The notes beneath the pieces were generated by a model that searched no databases, was not told the DNA's origin, and saw only the letters and a list, made by a program, of their open reading frames with translations. Positions 24,600-33,793 of a DNA stretch of 64,000 nt are shown here, piece after piece (positions within the stretch are counted from its first letter, which is position 1; each line of letters begins with the position of its first letter). A program made the position numbers and the translations under genes. This DNA is from Persicobacter sp. CCB-QB2 (lineage in GTDB: Bacteria > Bacteroidota > Bacteroidia > Cytophagales > Cyclobacteriaceae), in the NCBI RefSeq assembly GCF_001274635.1, contig NZ_LBGV01000001.1, positions 3,779,564 through 3,843,563 on the forward strand, in the 5' to 3' direction.

Positions 24600-27029
24600 A
24601 TGCCTTCAATGAGGTTGCTGTTTTCATTGGTAGGCCTTTTTTTCTTCATGTTTCAAATCCATGCCCAGTCATTGGAAGGATTGGATAACATTGACTTCAC
24701 CGGTAAATCAGTAGATGATTTGTCCGATGCGCAAATCATGCAAATCCAGCAGGAAATGACCAAGCGTGGTTTGGGAATGGCCGAGATAGAAATGTTTGCT
24801 CAGGCAAAAGGCATTCCTCAATTGGAAGTGAATAAACTTAAATCCAGACTGGCAGAAGTGAGCACGATGGGCGCCAGTTCGGCTTCTGGTTTAGAGGGTG
24901 ATTTTATGAACTCCCAATTGCCAGAGGTGACTACCGAATATTCCGAAAAGGAAGAGATTCCACAGGAATCCATCCCAATGAGTGTTTTTGGTTCCAAGTT
25001 GTTTAATGCGAAGAACCTTACATTTGAGCCTTCCATAGCCTTGAATCCTTCCAGTGATTACCGCTTAGGCGTTGGGGATGAAGTCCGGATAGATATTTGG
25101 GGTGCTTCACAACAGAACTATAAATTACTGGTCGATAAGACCGGTTCTATTAATATTCCGAATATCGGCCCTATCCGGGTATCGGGTATGCATTTAAAAG
25201 ATGCGCAAAATAAAATTCTAAACCGACTGTCAGCCATTTACAGTGGGATGAAAGGCAGTCAGCCGAATACCTTTGGGCAGGTAAGCATGGGCATGTTACA
25301 GGGGATCAATGTAAATGTGATTGGAGAGGTGATTTTGCCGGGTACGTACACACTACCATCCACAGCCTCTTTATTTAATGCCTTGTATTTATCCGGAGGC
25401 CCCAATGATATCGGTTCCTTCCGTAAGGTACAGGTAATTCGTGGTGGGAAAATTGCTCAGGAAATTGATGTGTATGATTATTTGGTGAAAGGTAAAGGGA
25501 ACGCCAATATCCAATTAGAGAATGATGATGTTATAAAAGTACCACCTTACCAAAATCGTGTGGTGATGGCTGGAGAATTTAAACGTACAGGGATTTTTGA
25601 GGGGAAACACGGAGAATCGGTGATGGATATGGTAGACTATGCCGGTGGATTCACGGAAAATGCCTATACGCACCGATTAGAAATTTTTAGAAAAAACGGA
25701 AGAGAGCAAACCGTGAGGGATGTGACTTTTGATCAACTCACTACTACGGTTATTCAAAACGGGGATTCTATTTTGGTGAAGCCTGTTTTAGAACGCTATG
25801 CCAATCGCGTTCAAATTACAGGAGCCGTTTTTCGTCCGGGCACTTATGAAGTGGAAGATGGACTTCAGCTTTCTACCTTAATTCAAAAGGCCGAAGGCCT
25901 GAAAGAAGATGCTTTCCTGGAGCGTGGATATATTTATAGAAAAGGAGAAGATCTTTCTGATGAAGTGATTTCTTTCTCTGTGGTAGATGTGGTTTTAGGA
26001 AAAGAAGATATCGTTCTGCAACGTGAAGACTATGTAGTGATTTCTTCTCTTTTGGAGATGAGAGAAGAGTTAACCATTGATATTGGAGGACCTGTGATGA
26101 AGCCGGGAGAATATACTTACGGCGAGGGCATGAAATTGAAAGATTTGATCGTTGTTGCTGGTGGTTTTAAAATTGAAGCCTCAGGCGCACGGGTGGAAGT
26201 GGCCCGACGCCTAAGAGGAGAGGATGCGGAGAAAGCCTCGGATAAAATCGCTGAAATCTTTGTGATGGACATTAGCAAAAACCTGACTGTTTCAGAAGCG
26301 GATGGGGAATTTGAATTAAAGCCATTCGATAAGGTATTTGTAAGAAAAGCACCCGGATCAAAAGTGCAGCGCACGATTACCATTGCCGGAGAGGTGGTTT
26401 ACCCTGGCAATTATTCGCTGAGCTCGGAGCGGGAAAGAATCTCGGATGTCATGAAACGTGCAGGAGGATTTAACTCCAATGCCTTCTTGGAGGGTGCGAT
26501 GTTAACCCGTAGAATCACTAAATCCGAAAAAGAATTGGCCATTCAGGAAGAGATGCTGCGAAGAGATCAATCCATAGAATTAACTAATCTGGAGTTTGAA
26601 GTGGTCGGCATTCAGTTAGATAAAATTATGAAAAACCCCGGAGGCAAACTGGATATCTATCTGGAAGCAGGAGATGAAATTTTAGTGCCCCAACGTGCCC
26701 AAACGGTCAGGATTTCCGGAGAGGTACTTAATCCGGTCTCCACAACTTTTGAGCCGGGAAAAAGTGCTAAATTTTATATCCGTCAAGGGGGTGGTTTTGG
26801 ATTAAGGGCCAAAAGACGAAAGACCTATGTTCGGTATCCCAATGGAACCTCTGACGTAACTAAAAGCTTTATTTTTAGAAGTTACCCCAAAGTAACGCCG
26901 GGAGCAGAGATCATCGTTCCTCAAAAACCGGCACGTCCGCCAATGACCGCTACCTCCTGGATGGCTTTGGCTTCCTCAGCGGCCGCATTAGCGCTTACCG
27001 TTACTTCCATCATTAACAACGTCAAATAA
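24600..27029 (+). CDS. wza: Outer-membrane polysaccharide export protein (Wza family, multiple SLBB)
   Basis: About 809 residues from the ATG at 24600; the ATG at 24609 is an equally good start that gives a cleaner signal peptide (MRLLFSLVGLFFFMFQIHAQ). After a helical N-terminal region comes the polysaccharide export (Poly_export) domain, beginning YRLGVGDEVRIDIWG (about residue 150). A series of SLBB beta-grasp repeats follows (for example NVIGEVILPGTYTLPS, QITGAVFRPGTYEVEDG, DIGGPVMKPGEYTYGEG, TIAGEVVYPGNYSLSS, RISGEVLNPVSTTFEPG). The C-terminus carries a hydrophobic segment. It would form the outer-membrane export channel. It is longer than E. coli Wza (about 380), as is usual in Bacteroidetes. 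It starts the capsule operon. Confidence 0.95.
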   Translation: MPSMRLLFSLVGLFFFMFQIHAQSLEGLDNIDFTGKSVDDLSDAQIMQIQQEMTKRGLGMAEIEMFAQAKGIPQLEVNKLKSRLAEVSTMGASSASGLEGDFMNSQLPEVTTEYSEKEEIPQESIPMSVFGSKLFNAKNLTFEPSIALNPSSDYRLGVGDEVRIDIWGASQQNYKLLVDKTGSINIPNIGPIRVSGMHLKDAQNKILNRLSAIYSGMKGSQPNTFGQVSMGMLQGINVNVIGEVILPGTYTLPSTASLFNALYLSGGPNDIGSFRKVQVIRGGKIAQEIDVYDYLVKGKGNANIQLENDDVIKVPPYQNRVVMAGEFKRTGIFEGKHGESVMDMVDYAGGFTENAYTHRLEIFRKNGREQTVRDVTFDQLTTTVIQNGDSILVKPVLERYANRVQITGAVFRPGTYEVEDGLQLSTLIQKAEGLKEDAFLERGYIYRKGEDLSDEVISFSVVDVVLGKEDIVLQREDYVVISSLLEMREELTIDIGGPVMKPGEYTYGEGMKLKDLIVVAGGFKIEASGARVEVARRLRGEDAEKASDKIAEIFVMDISKNLTVSEADGEFELKPFDKVFVRKAPGSKVQRTITIAGEVVYPGNYSLSSERERISDVMKRAGGFNSNAFLEGAMLTRRITKSEKELAIQEEMLRRDQSIELTNLEFEVVGIQLDKIMKNPGGKLDIYLEAGDEILVPQRAQTVRISGEVLNPVSTTFEPGKSAKFYIRQGGGFGLRAKRRKTYVRYPNGTSDVTKSFIFRSYPKVTPGAEIIVPQKPARPPMTATSWMALASSAAALALTVTSIINNVK

Positions 27030-27035
27030 TTAGGG

Positions 27036-28154
27036 ATGAAAGAGAAAATGGAACTTCAACACCAGCACCCATCTCCTAATTATTATGAGGAAGATGAGAT
27101 TGATTTAGTCGCAGTTGCCAAACATATTATCGAGAATCGTCACATCATTTATAAGTCTGTGGCGATTTGTACCGTGATTGGTCTATTGGTGGCCATCTTT
27201 AGCCCGGTAAAATATACCGCCAAAGCCACTTTGATTCCGGAAGCAGGCGAAGCTCAAATGGGGAATTTGGGAGGCCTGGCTGGTCTGGCCGGTATGGCGG
27301 GGATTAATATTGGTGGGATGATGGGCGATCAGTCGACGATTCCTCCGGAGTTGTATCCGGAAGTTGTTAAGTCCTGGCCATTTCAGAAGCAGTTGATGGA
27401 GACGGAGATTACCCTGGCTGAGGTGGGGCGTCCCATCACAGTCTATGAATATTATGCCGAGTGGAAAAAAGAGCAGCTGGGAGCGAAGATTAAGAAATAT
27501 ACCATTGGACTGCCAGGGACTATTAAGAAAGCGATTAGTGGGGAGCCTGTAAAGATGGTAGCTACTAAAGGAGGCCCAATTGTAATTAGTAAAGAGCAGG
27601 CCATAGTAAGAAAAACGCTTGAAGATTTAGTGGTAGTTGATGTGGATGCTAAAAGTGGAGTGATTTCTCTAGAAGTTGAAATGCCGGAGGCTTTGGCAGC
27701 AGCACAAATGGGCGAAGTAGCCTTGGAGTATTTGCAAGCTTATATTACTGACTACAAAACGGAGAAAGCGCGTCAAAATTTAATTTTCATCCAGGATAGC
27801 TTTAATGAAAAAGAGGCAGAGTTTCTTGCTGTTCAAAAAGAATTGGCGAATTTTCAGGATAAAAACCAATTTGTATCGACTGCCATGGCAAGGACAGAGG
27901 AAAAAGCTATTTCGGATAAGTATAACCTTGCAAACAGTATTTACCAAGAATTGGCTGGGCAATTGGAGCAAGCAAAAATTGCCTTGAAAGATAAAATGCC
28001 GAATTTTACAATCTTAGAACCGGTTAGTGTGCCCATTGAGAAGTCAGCTCCTAAAAGAGGGTTGATTTTGGTGATTAGTGCTTTTTTGGGAGTGATTGTT
28101 GGTTTAGGGATGGTGTTTTTTTATCATCTAAAAGAAAATTTTGTAATTAATTAA
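27036..28154 (+). CDS. wzz: Wzz-family chain-length determinant
   Basis: A 372-residue polysaccharide co-polymerase with TM1 at about residues 42-60 and TM2 at about 345-365 (LILVISAFLGVIVGLGMVFF). A periplasmic region between them has a Gly/Met-rich stretch (about 72-95, GNLGGLAGLAGMAGINIGG) and a coiled-coil-prone part (about 250-330). There is no C-terminal tyrosine-kinase domain and no kinase gene nearby, so chain length would be set without a Wzc-type kinase in this locus. It starts 6 bp after wza. Confidence 0.92.
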   Translation: MKEKMELQHQHPSPNYYEEDEIDLVAVAKHIIENRHIIYKSVAICTVIGLLVAIFSPVKYTAKATLIPEAGEAQMGNLGGLAGLAGMAGINIGGMMGDQSTIPPELYPEVVKSWPFQKQLMETEITLAEVGRPITVYEYYAEWKKEQLGAKIKKYTIGLPGTIKKAISGEPVKMVATKGGPIVISKEQAIVRKTLEDLVVVDVDAKSGVISLEVEMPEALAAAQMGEVALEYLQAYITDYKTEKARQNLIFIQDSFNEKEAEFLAVQKELANFQDKNQFVSTAMARTEEKAISDKYNLANSIYQELAGQLEQAKIALKDKMPNFTILEPVSVPIEKSAPKRGLILVISAFLGVIVGLGMVFFYHLKENFVIN

Positions 28155-28181
28155 AGAAAGGTCGCTCTTTCTAGAATAGTC

Positions 28182-29195
28182 ATGTTAAATAATAAAAAAA
28201 TATTAATCACCGGAGGTACAGGCTCATTTGGTAAAAAATTCATTGAGATGATTACCACCCAGTATCCAGATGTAAAGCGAATTGTGGTATTTTCAAGAGA
28301 TGAGTTGAAGCAGTTTGAGATGAAACAACAATATCCTGCTGAAAGGTACCCTCAAATAAGGTTCTTTATAGGTGATGTGCGAGATAAGGAGCGTTTGATA
28401 CGTGCATGCGAAGGAATAGATGTAATTATTCATGCAGCGGCAATTAAGCAAGTGGATACCGCAGAATATAACCCAACGGAGTGCATTCGAACAAATGTAC
28501 AAGGGGCAGAGAATGTAATTGACGCAGCTTTGACATGTGGTGTAAAGGATGTAGTGGCTTTGAGTACAGATAAAGCATGTGCACCAATTAACTTATATGG
28601 AGCGACTAAATTAGCTTCAGATAAGCTTTTCACTGCAGCTAATAATATAAAAGGAAGCCGTGATATCCGTTTTTCTGTAGTGCGTTATGGTAACGTAATG
28701 GGATCAAGAGGCTCAGTTATTCCTTTCTTCATGGGTAAAAAACAGGAAGGGGTATTGCCGATTACTCATGAAGAGATGACTCGTTTCAATATTTCTTTAG
28801 AGGACGGTGTCCGATTGGTTTTCTTTGCGATTGAAAATGCTTTAGGGGGAGAAATTTTTGTTCCAAAGATTCCGTCATATAAGATTTTGGATGTAGCAAA
28901 AGCCATTGCACCTGAAGCAAAATATGAAGTGGTTGGGGTGAGACCTGGTGAGAAATTGCATGAGGAGATGATTACAGAGTCAGACTCTTTGAATACAATC
29001 GAAATGGATAAGTATTATGCCATTTTACCTTCGGTCTCTTTTGCACATAAAAAAGAGGAGTTTATTAAGCACCACAGCGCAAAAGAGGTGCCGTTTGGCT
29101 TTAAGTATAACTCAGGAGAGAATACAGAGTGGGAAACGGTTGAAAGCATGCGCGAAAATATCCGTACCTACGTAGATCCTAACTTTCAAGCATAA
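28182..29195 (+). CDS. pseB: UDP-N-acetylglucosamine 4,6-dehydratase (inverting), PseB
   Basis: A 337-residue extended SDR enzyme. The NAD(P)-binding motif GGTGSFGKKF lies at residues about 11-20 and the active-site YGATK at about 146-150, with the PseB-type HAAAIKQVDTAEYNPTECIRTN segment before it. PseB converts UDP-GlcNAc to the 4-keto-6-deoxy-L-arabino sugar, the first step to pseudaminic acid. Length and gene order (pseC next, 5 bp later) support the call. Confidence 0.95.
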   Translation: MLNNKKILITGGTGSFGKKFIEMITTQYPDVKRIVVFSRDELKQFEMKQQYPAERYPQIRFFIGDVRDKERLIRACEGIDVIIHAAAIKQVDTAEYNPTECIRTNVQGAENVIDAALTCGVKDVVALSTDKACAPINLYGATKLASDKLFTAANNIKGSRDIRFSVVRYGNVMGSRGSVIPFFMGKKQEGVLPITHEEMTRFNISLEDGVRLVFFAIENALGGEIFVPKIPSYKILDVAKAIAPEAKYEVVGVRPGEKLHEEMITESDSLNTIEMDKYYAILPSVSFAHKKEEFIKHHSAKEVPFGFKYNSGENTEWETVESMRENIRTYVDPNFQA

Positions 29196-29200
29196 GAGAG

Positions 29201-30355
29201 ATGAGCAAGAGTATACCCTACGGTAGACAGGATATCAATCAACATGATATTGATGCTGTTGTCAAAGCTTTGACTTCAGATTTCTTGACACAAGGCCCTG
29301 AAGTTTTGGCTTTTGAAGAAGCTTTCGCCACTTATGCAGATGCAAAATATGCTGTCGCTGTTTCTAATGGAACAGCAGCGCTGCATTTAGCGGTGATGGC
29401 CTTGGGATTAAACGAAGGGGATAAAATTATTACTTCACCGATCACCTTTGCCGCTTCGGCCAATTGTGCCCGTTATGTTGGCGCAGAAGTGTTATTCGCT
29501 GATATTGACCCTAAAACCTATTTATTAGATATAGACAAGGTAAGAGCATTATTAGAGGCAGCCCCTAAGGGGACTTACAAAGGGGTAATACCTGTTAGCT
29601 TTGCTGGTTATCCAGTAGCCTTGGAGGCTTATAGGGAGCTTTGTGATGAATATGATTTGTTTTTATTAGAAGACGCTTGTCACTCTCCAGGAGGATATTT
29701 TGTCGACTCAAATGGTGAAAAGCAAGTTTGTGGTAATGGTAATTATGCTGATGCCTCTGTCTTCTCTTTTCACCCGGTCAAACATATTGCAGCTGGCGAA
29801 GGAGGTATGATTACCACCAATAATGAGGAAGTATACCAGCAGCTACTTCTTTTGAGAACGCATGGCATCACTAAAACCCCGGATTTATTAGAAGAAAATC
29901 ACGGGGGCTGGTATTATGAAATGCAAGCGTTAGGATTTAACTACCGAATTACCGATTTCCAAGCAGCTTTGGGCAATAGCCAGTTGTCGAGAGCGGAACA
30001 AGGGGTGATTCTAAGAAATCAAATTGCTGAGAACTATACAAAAGCATTTGAAGGTTCAAATGTACAAGTCCCATATGTATCTGATACGGTTTGGCATGCG
30101 CATCACCTGTATGTAATTCAAGTTGAAGATCGTAAAGGTTTATATGATTACTTAAGAACGCATAATATTTTTGCTCAAGTACATTATATCCCTGTCCATT
30201 TGATGCCTTATTATAAAAAACAAGGGTGGAAAATTGGAGATTTACCAGTAGCTGAGGAGTATTACAGTAAATGTTTAAGCTTACCAATGTACCCTACATT
30301 GTCTGATGAAGAGCAGTCATTTGTCATTGAGAAAGTTTTAGAATTCACAAAATGA
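29201..30355 (+). CDS. pseC: Pseudaminic-acid pathway aminotransferase PseC
   Basis: A 384-residue DegT/DnrJ/EryC1-type PLP aminotransferase. The start IPYGRQDINQHDIDAVV is typical of PseC, and the PLP-binding Lys is K194 in FHPVKHIAAGEGG. PseC adds the 4-amino group to the PseB product using glutamate. It overlaps pseF by 4 bp. The upstream and downstream genes all belong to the same pathway, so the specific name is well supported. Confidence 0.95.
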   Translation: MSKSIPYGRQDINQHDIDAVVKALTSDFLTQGPEVLAFEEAFATYADAKYAVAVSNGTAALHLAVMALGLNEGDKIITSPITFAASANCARYVGAEVLFADIDPKTYLLDIDKVRALLEAAPKGTYKGVIPVSFAGYPVALEAYRELCDEYDLFLLEDACHSPGGYFVDSNGEKQVCGNGNYADASVFSFHPVKHIAAGEGGMITTNNEEVYQQLLLLRTHGITKTPDLLEENHGGWYYEMQALGFNYRITDFQAALGNSQLSRAEQGVILRNQIAENYTKAFEGSNVQVPYVSDTVWHAHHLYVIQVEDRKGLYDYLRTHNIFAQVHYIPVHLMPYYKKQGWKIGDLPVAEEYYSKCLSLPMYPTLSDEEQSFVIEKVLEFTK

Positions 30356-31035
30356 AACGCATAGCAATTATACCGGCAAGAGGAGGGAGCAAACGCATTC
30401 CTCGCAAAAATATCAGAGAATTTTTAGGTAAGCCTATAATTGCCTACTCTATTGAAGCAGCATTGGAATCTGAGCTATTTGATGAGGTGTTAGTTTCAAC
30501 GGATGATGAAGAGATTGCTGATGTCGCAAGAAAATATGGTGCATCTGTGCCTTTTTTGAGATCAAAGAAAAATGCTGATGATTTTGCTCCCTTAAGTGCT
30601 GCTATAATTGAATGTCTCAATACAGTGGAGGGGGATTATGATATAGTTTGTTGTATTTTGGCAACAGCACCATTTATTTCGGCTGAATGGCTAAAGAGGT
30701 CAGCAGAAATACTGACTGAATGTGATTCTGTTGTCTCCATATGTCGGTATTCTTATCCAATCCAAAGAGCTTTAAAAGTAGACGCTTCAGGTAATGTTGA
30801 TTTCCTTTTTCCTGAATATAAATTGGCTAGAAGTCAAGATTTGGAGCCTTGTTTTCATGATGTGGGGCAATTCTATTGGTCAGATGTAAGTTTGATGAAA
30901 AGAGACTTGAAACTTACTTGTGGAAAAACAAAGGGGTTTGAGTTGCAAGAGATATTTGTCCAAGATATTGATACGGAGGAAGATTGGTTTAATGCAGAAG
31001 TAAAGTGTAGAGTACTCAAAGATATTAGATCATGA
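30352..31035 (+). CDS. pseF: Pseudaminic acid cytidylyltransferase PseF
   Basis: A 227-residue CMP-nonulosonate synthetase of the NeuA/PseF family. The nucleotide-binding motif IPARGGSKRIPRKNI occurs at residues 6-20. It would activate the finished nonulosonic acid with CTP to give CMP-Pse. The start overlaps pseC by 4 bp and the end overlaps the ATP-grasp gene by 4 bp, so translation is coupled. From here rightwards the sequence becomes noticeably AT-rich. Confidence 0.93.
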   Translation: MKRIAIIPARGGSKRIPRKNIREFLGKPIIAYSIEAALESELFDEVLVSTDDEEIADVARKYGASVPFLRSKKNADDFAPLSAAIIECLNTVEGDYDIVCCILATAPFISAEWLKRSAEILTECDSVVSICRYSYPIQRALKVDASGNVDFLFPEYKLARSQDLEPCFHDVGQFYWSDVSLMKRDLKLTCGKTKGFELQEIFVQDIDTEEDWFNAEVKCRVLKDIRS

Positions 31036-32222
31036 GAAAAAAAAGATTACTCGTAATTGGAGCCGGATTTGGTCAGGTTCCTGCTATTAAAAAGGCTAAG
31101 GAACTGAATATAGAAGTTATAACGGTTGATAAAAATCCTAATGCCGAAGGCTTTCAGTACGCAGATAAGGCCTATCCAATTGATATCCTAGATGGAGATT
31201 CTATTTTGAAAGTTTCCAAGGAGTTTGGTATTGATGGAGCTATGACAATGCAGACTGATTTGCCTATTCCAACTTTGGGTTATATAAATGACAAATTAGG
31301 TCTTGTTGGTGTGACTTATTCAGCAGCAAAGAATTGTAGCAATAAAATATTGACTAGAAAAAAACTGCAAAGCAAAGGAGTGTCACAGCCAAACTTTGAA
31401 GTTGTAGCCTCTTTGGAAGCTACAATAAAAGCTGTTAATGAAATTGGTTTGCCGGCGATTGTTAAAGCAGTTGACAGTTCTGGTAGCAGGGGCGTTACAA
31501 AAGTAACATCAAGTACCCAAATTAAACAGGCTTTTTATGAAGCTAAAAAATATAATCGTCAGCCAGAGATACTTGTTGAAGAGTTTATTGATGGGGTTGA
31601 GCTTGGTGCTCAGGCATTTTCAGTAAAAGGAAAATGTGAGGCTGTTTTTCTTCATAATGATACTTTGGCTGATGGTAAGTACCTTGTTCCAACTGGGCAC
31701 TCTTTTCCCTCCCATTTGCCAGAGTCCCATATTAAGGAAGCAGAAAGAGTAATTAAAGCCTGTGTAGAAGCTTTAGAGATAAATGATGGGCCTTCAAATA
31801 TTGATATTATTATATCTCACTCAGGGGAGGTGAAAATAATTGAAGTGGGTGCTAGAATAGGAGCCACTTGTCTACCCGAATTAGTATCATATTATTCAGG
31901 TATTGATTGGGTTAAAGAGACGATATTAAATGCACTGGGTGAAAGTGTAAATCTTAATAAATCCGGTACGCATCCTTGTGCGGCATTGATTTTAGAAGCA
32001 CCAAAAGATGGGAAATTAATGTCATTTAACATTCCTGAGGAGGTGAAAACTAACCCGAACTGTTTGGAGGTCGAAGTTTCTGCAAAGGAAGGTGATGATG
32101 TTAGTGTTTTGAGGAAAGGAACAGACCGCATTGGTAAAATAGTCGTTAAAGAAGAGTCGGCTACCCTCGCAGAAGAGTTAGTCTATCAATTAAGGAAGCG
32201 AATAACATTTAATATAGTATAG
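31032..32222 (+). CDS. ATP-grasp ligase of unknown substrate within the pse cluster
   Basis: A 396-residue ATP-grasp protein. It has an N-terminal pre-ATP-grasp Rossmann-like domain (LLVIGAGFGQVPAIKKAKEL), a central nucleotide-binding region (GLPAIVKAVDSSGSRGV, about residues 138-154; EILVEEFIDGVELG, about 177-190) and the metal-binding EVGARIGATCLPELV (about 275-290). The family joins a carboxylate to an amine or other nucleophile using ATP; relatives include carbamoyl-phosphate-synthase-like and L-amino acid ligases. It is not one of the six canonical Pse enzymes. It sits between pseF and pseG with 4-bp and 1-bp junctions. I infer that it adds an acyl or aminoacyl group to the amino-sugar; this is unproven. 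Confidence 0.85.
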   Translation: MRKKRLLVIGAGFGQVPAIKKAKELNIEVITVDKNPNAEGFQYADKAYPIDILDGDSILKVSKEFGIDGAMTMQTDLPIPTLGYINDKLGLVGVTYSAAKNCSNKILTRKKLQSKGVSQPNFEVVASLEATIKAVNEIGLPAIVKAVDSSGSRGVTKVTSSTQIKQAFYEAKKYNRQPEILVEEFIDGVELGAQAFSVKGKCEAVFLHNDTLADGKYLVPTGHSFPSHLPESHIKEAERVIKACVEALEINDGPSNIDIIISHSGEVKIIEVGARIGATCLPELVSYYSGIDWVKETILNALGESVNLNKSGTHPCAALILEAPKDGKLMSFNIPEEVKTNPNCLEVEVSAKEGDDVSVLRKGTDRIGKIVVKEESATLAEELVYQLRKRITFNIV

Positions 32223-32223
32223 G

Positions 32224-33279
32224 TTGAATTTTGCTGTAATAGTTGAAGGTAATTCCGCAATTGGATTAGGCCATGTTTTTAGATGTATTAACTTAGTTGA
32301 GAGGTTACTGTCCGAAGGGCATAATGTCTGTGTATACATCCCTAATATTCCTAAGGTAGAATTTATTCTTAGAGAAAAAGGAATTACTACATATAATTTT
32401 TTTATTGATACTTTTACTCAAGTAAACAGTGGTATTGTTGCTGATTTAAATAGGCATTTATGCAAAAGTAATACGGATGTAGTTGTATTGGACTTACTAG
32501 AGGAGTCATTCGTGAAATTTGAAGGCCTTCGACAAAATAATACTGTGATAATTGTTTCAATAACTTCTTTTCTTATAAATAATGAAAAGCGATATGAGCA
32601 TATTTCATTTTTTCCCGATTTTGAAGAAGATAAAGTTGTAGAGGTTAATCACCATTATGGGGCAATGAAACTTTTTAGTGGTAAATCTTTCTTTATGTTT
32701 AGGGGGGAGTTCGAGAAGAGGTTTCCAAGTAAAAGGATTAATGTAGAAGCACCACAAGTTTTAATAACAATGGGAGGGGCGGACCCATATAATTTATCGC
32801 TCAAAGTACTTAAGTCGCTGGAACTTTCTGAACTCCCGATCGAAATTATTGTAATAATTGGGGCTGTTTCGGTATTTCGCAATGAAATATTGAGATTTTC
32901 AGCAAATTCTAAAAATAAAATCACGGTTTTAGATCAGGTCAAAAATATCGAGGATTACATGCATCATGCTGATATTGCATTTATAAACGGAGGGGTGACT
33001 AGATATGAATTATGTGTAGTAGGTACTCCGTTTATTGCAATTTCAATTCATGAGAAGCAATATTCAATAACTAAGAAGTTAACAGATGTTATTGGACTTG
33101 GTAACTTAGGGGTATATGATAAGTTAGACGAGTCTGATATTTTTGGATATTATGAGTCAGTTTTAAAAGATGTTAATTTGTTAGAACGAACTTCTGCTAA
33201 AATGAAAAATGTATTTCATTTAAATGGGATTAAAATGATAACTGATATAATATTGGATAGGGTTAATGAGGGTAGTTAA
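32224..33279 (+). CDS. pseG: UDP-sugar hydrolase of the pseudaminic acid pathway, PseG-like
   Basis: A 351-residue GT-B-fold protein of the PseG group. The N-terminal Gly/His motif GLGHVFRC (about residues 14-21) and the donor-site GGADPYN and INGGVTRYELCVVGTP segments match PseG, which removes UDP from the diacylated altrosamine. The start is a TTG at 32224, one base after the previous stop; no ATG fits the domain start. It is clearly diverged from typical PseG, consistent with a modified substrate. It overlaps the next gene by 14 bp. Confidence 0.85.
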   Translation: MNFAVIVEGNSAIGLGHVFRCINLVERLLSEGHNVCVYIPNIPKVEFILREKGITTYNFFIDTFTQVNSGIVADLNRHLCKSNTDVVVLDLLEESFVKFEGLRQNNTVIIVSITSFLINNEKRYEHISFFPDFEEDKVVEVNHHYGAMKLFSGKSFFMFRGEFEKRFPSKRINVEAPQVLITMGGADPYNLSLKVLKSLELSELPIEIIVIIGAVSVFRNEILRFSANSKNKITVLDQVKNIEDYMHHADIAFINGGVTRYELCVVGTPFIAISIHEKQYSITKKLTDVIGLGNLGVYDKLDESDIFGYYESVLKDVNLLERTSAKMKNVFHLNGIKMITDIILDRVNEGS

Positions 33280-33793
33280 TAACTTTTGGAGATTATATAT
33301 CAAATTTAGATTTTTATTTATACCGGATGGTGCGTTTGGAGATAGAGCACGAGGTAAGGTATATGAGCCCTTTTTACAATCTTATGGGAAAAATTTTAAA
33401 GTTGGCTCGAATGCGTTTATATATAATCCAAATGGTCTATCTGTTGGGGATCATGTTTACATCGGCTTTAATAGTTACTTAGGGCAAGGAGAGGTTCATC
33501 TTGCAGATGAAGTTTTAATAGGGAATTTTGTGTCAATTACTGCAAGTAACCATCTTCGAAAAGGAAATTCTTTTAGGTTTGGTGGATTTGAACCAAAAAA
33601 AATAAATATAGGTAAGGGCACTTGGATAGCCGCTCATTCATCAATTACTGCTGGAGTTGAAATAGGGGAAGGGAGTTTAGTCGCTGCGGGTAGTGTAGTT
33701 ACAAAATCATTTGGTGATTCATTAGTTATTGGCGGAGTTCCAGCAGTAGTAATTAAAGAAATGAATGATGAGTTTTTAAAGGCAAAGGATTGA
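33266..33793 (+). CDS. Hexapeptide-repeat (LbH) acyltransferase
   Basis: A 175-residue left-handed beta-helix acyltransferase. Hexapeptide repeats run from about residue 45 to 160 (VGSNAFIYNP, VGDHVYIGFN, IGKGTWIAAHSSITAGVEIGEGSLVAAGSVVTK), with a likely catalytic His in ASNHLRKG. Such enzymes transfer acetyl or other acyl groups from acyl-CoA to sugar hydroxyl or amino groups. No GNAT-type PseH is in the locus, so this protein may supply the missing N-acylation step; O-acetylation of the product is the alternative. It overlaps pseG by 14 bp and pseI by 1 bp. Confidence 0.88.
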   Translation: MRVVNNFWRLYIKFRFLFIPDGAFGDRARGKVYEPFLQSYGKNFKVGSNAFIYNPNGLSVGDHVYIGFNSYLGQGEVHLADEVLIGNFVSITASNHLRKGNSFRFGGFEPKKINIGKGTWIAAHSSITAGVEIGEGSLVAAGSVVTKSFGDSLVIGGVPAVVIKEMNDEFLKAKD

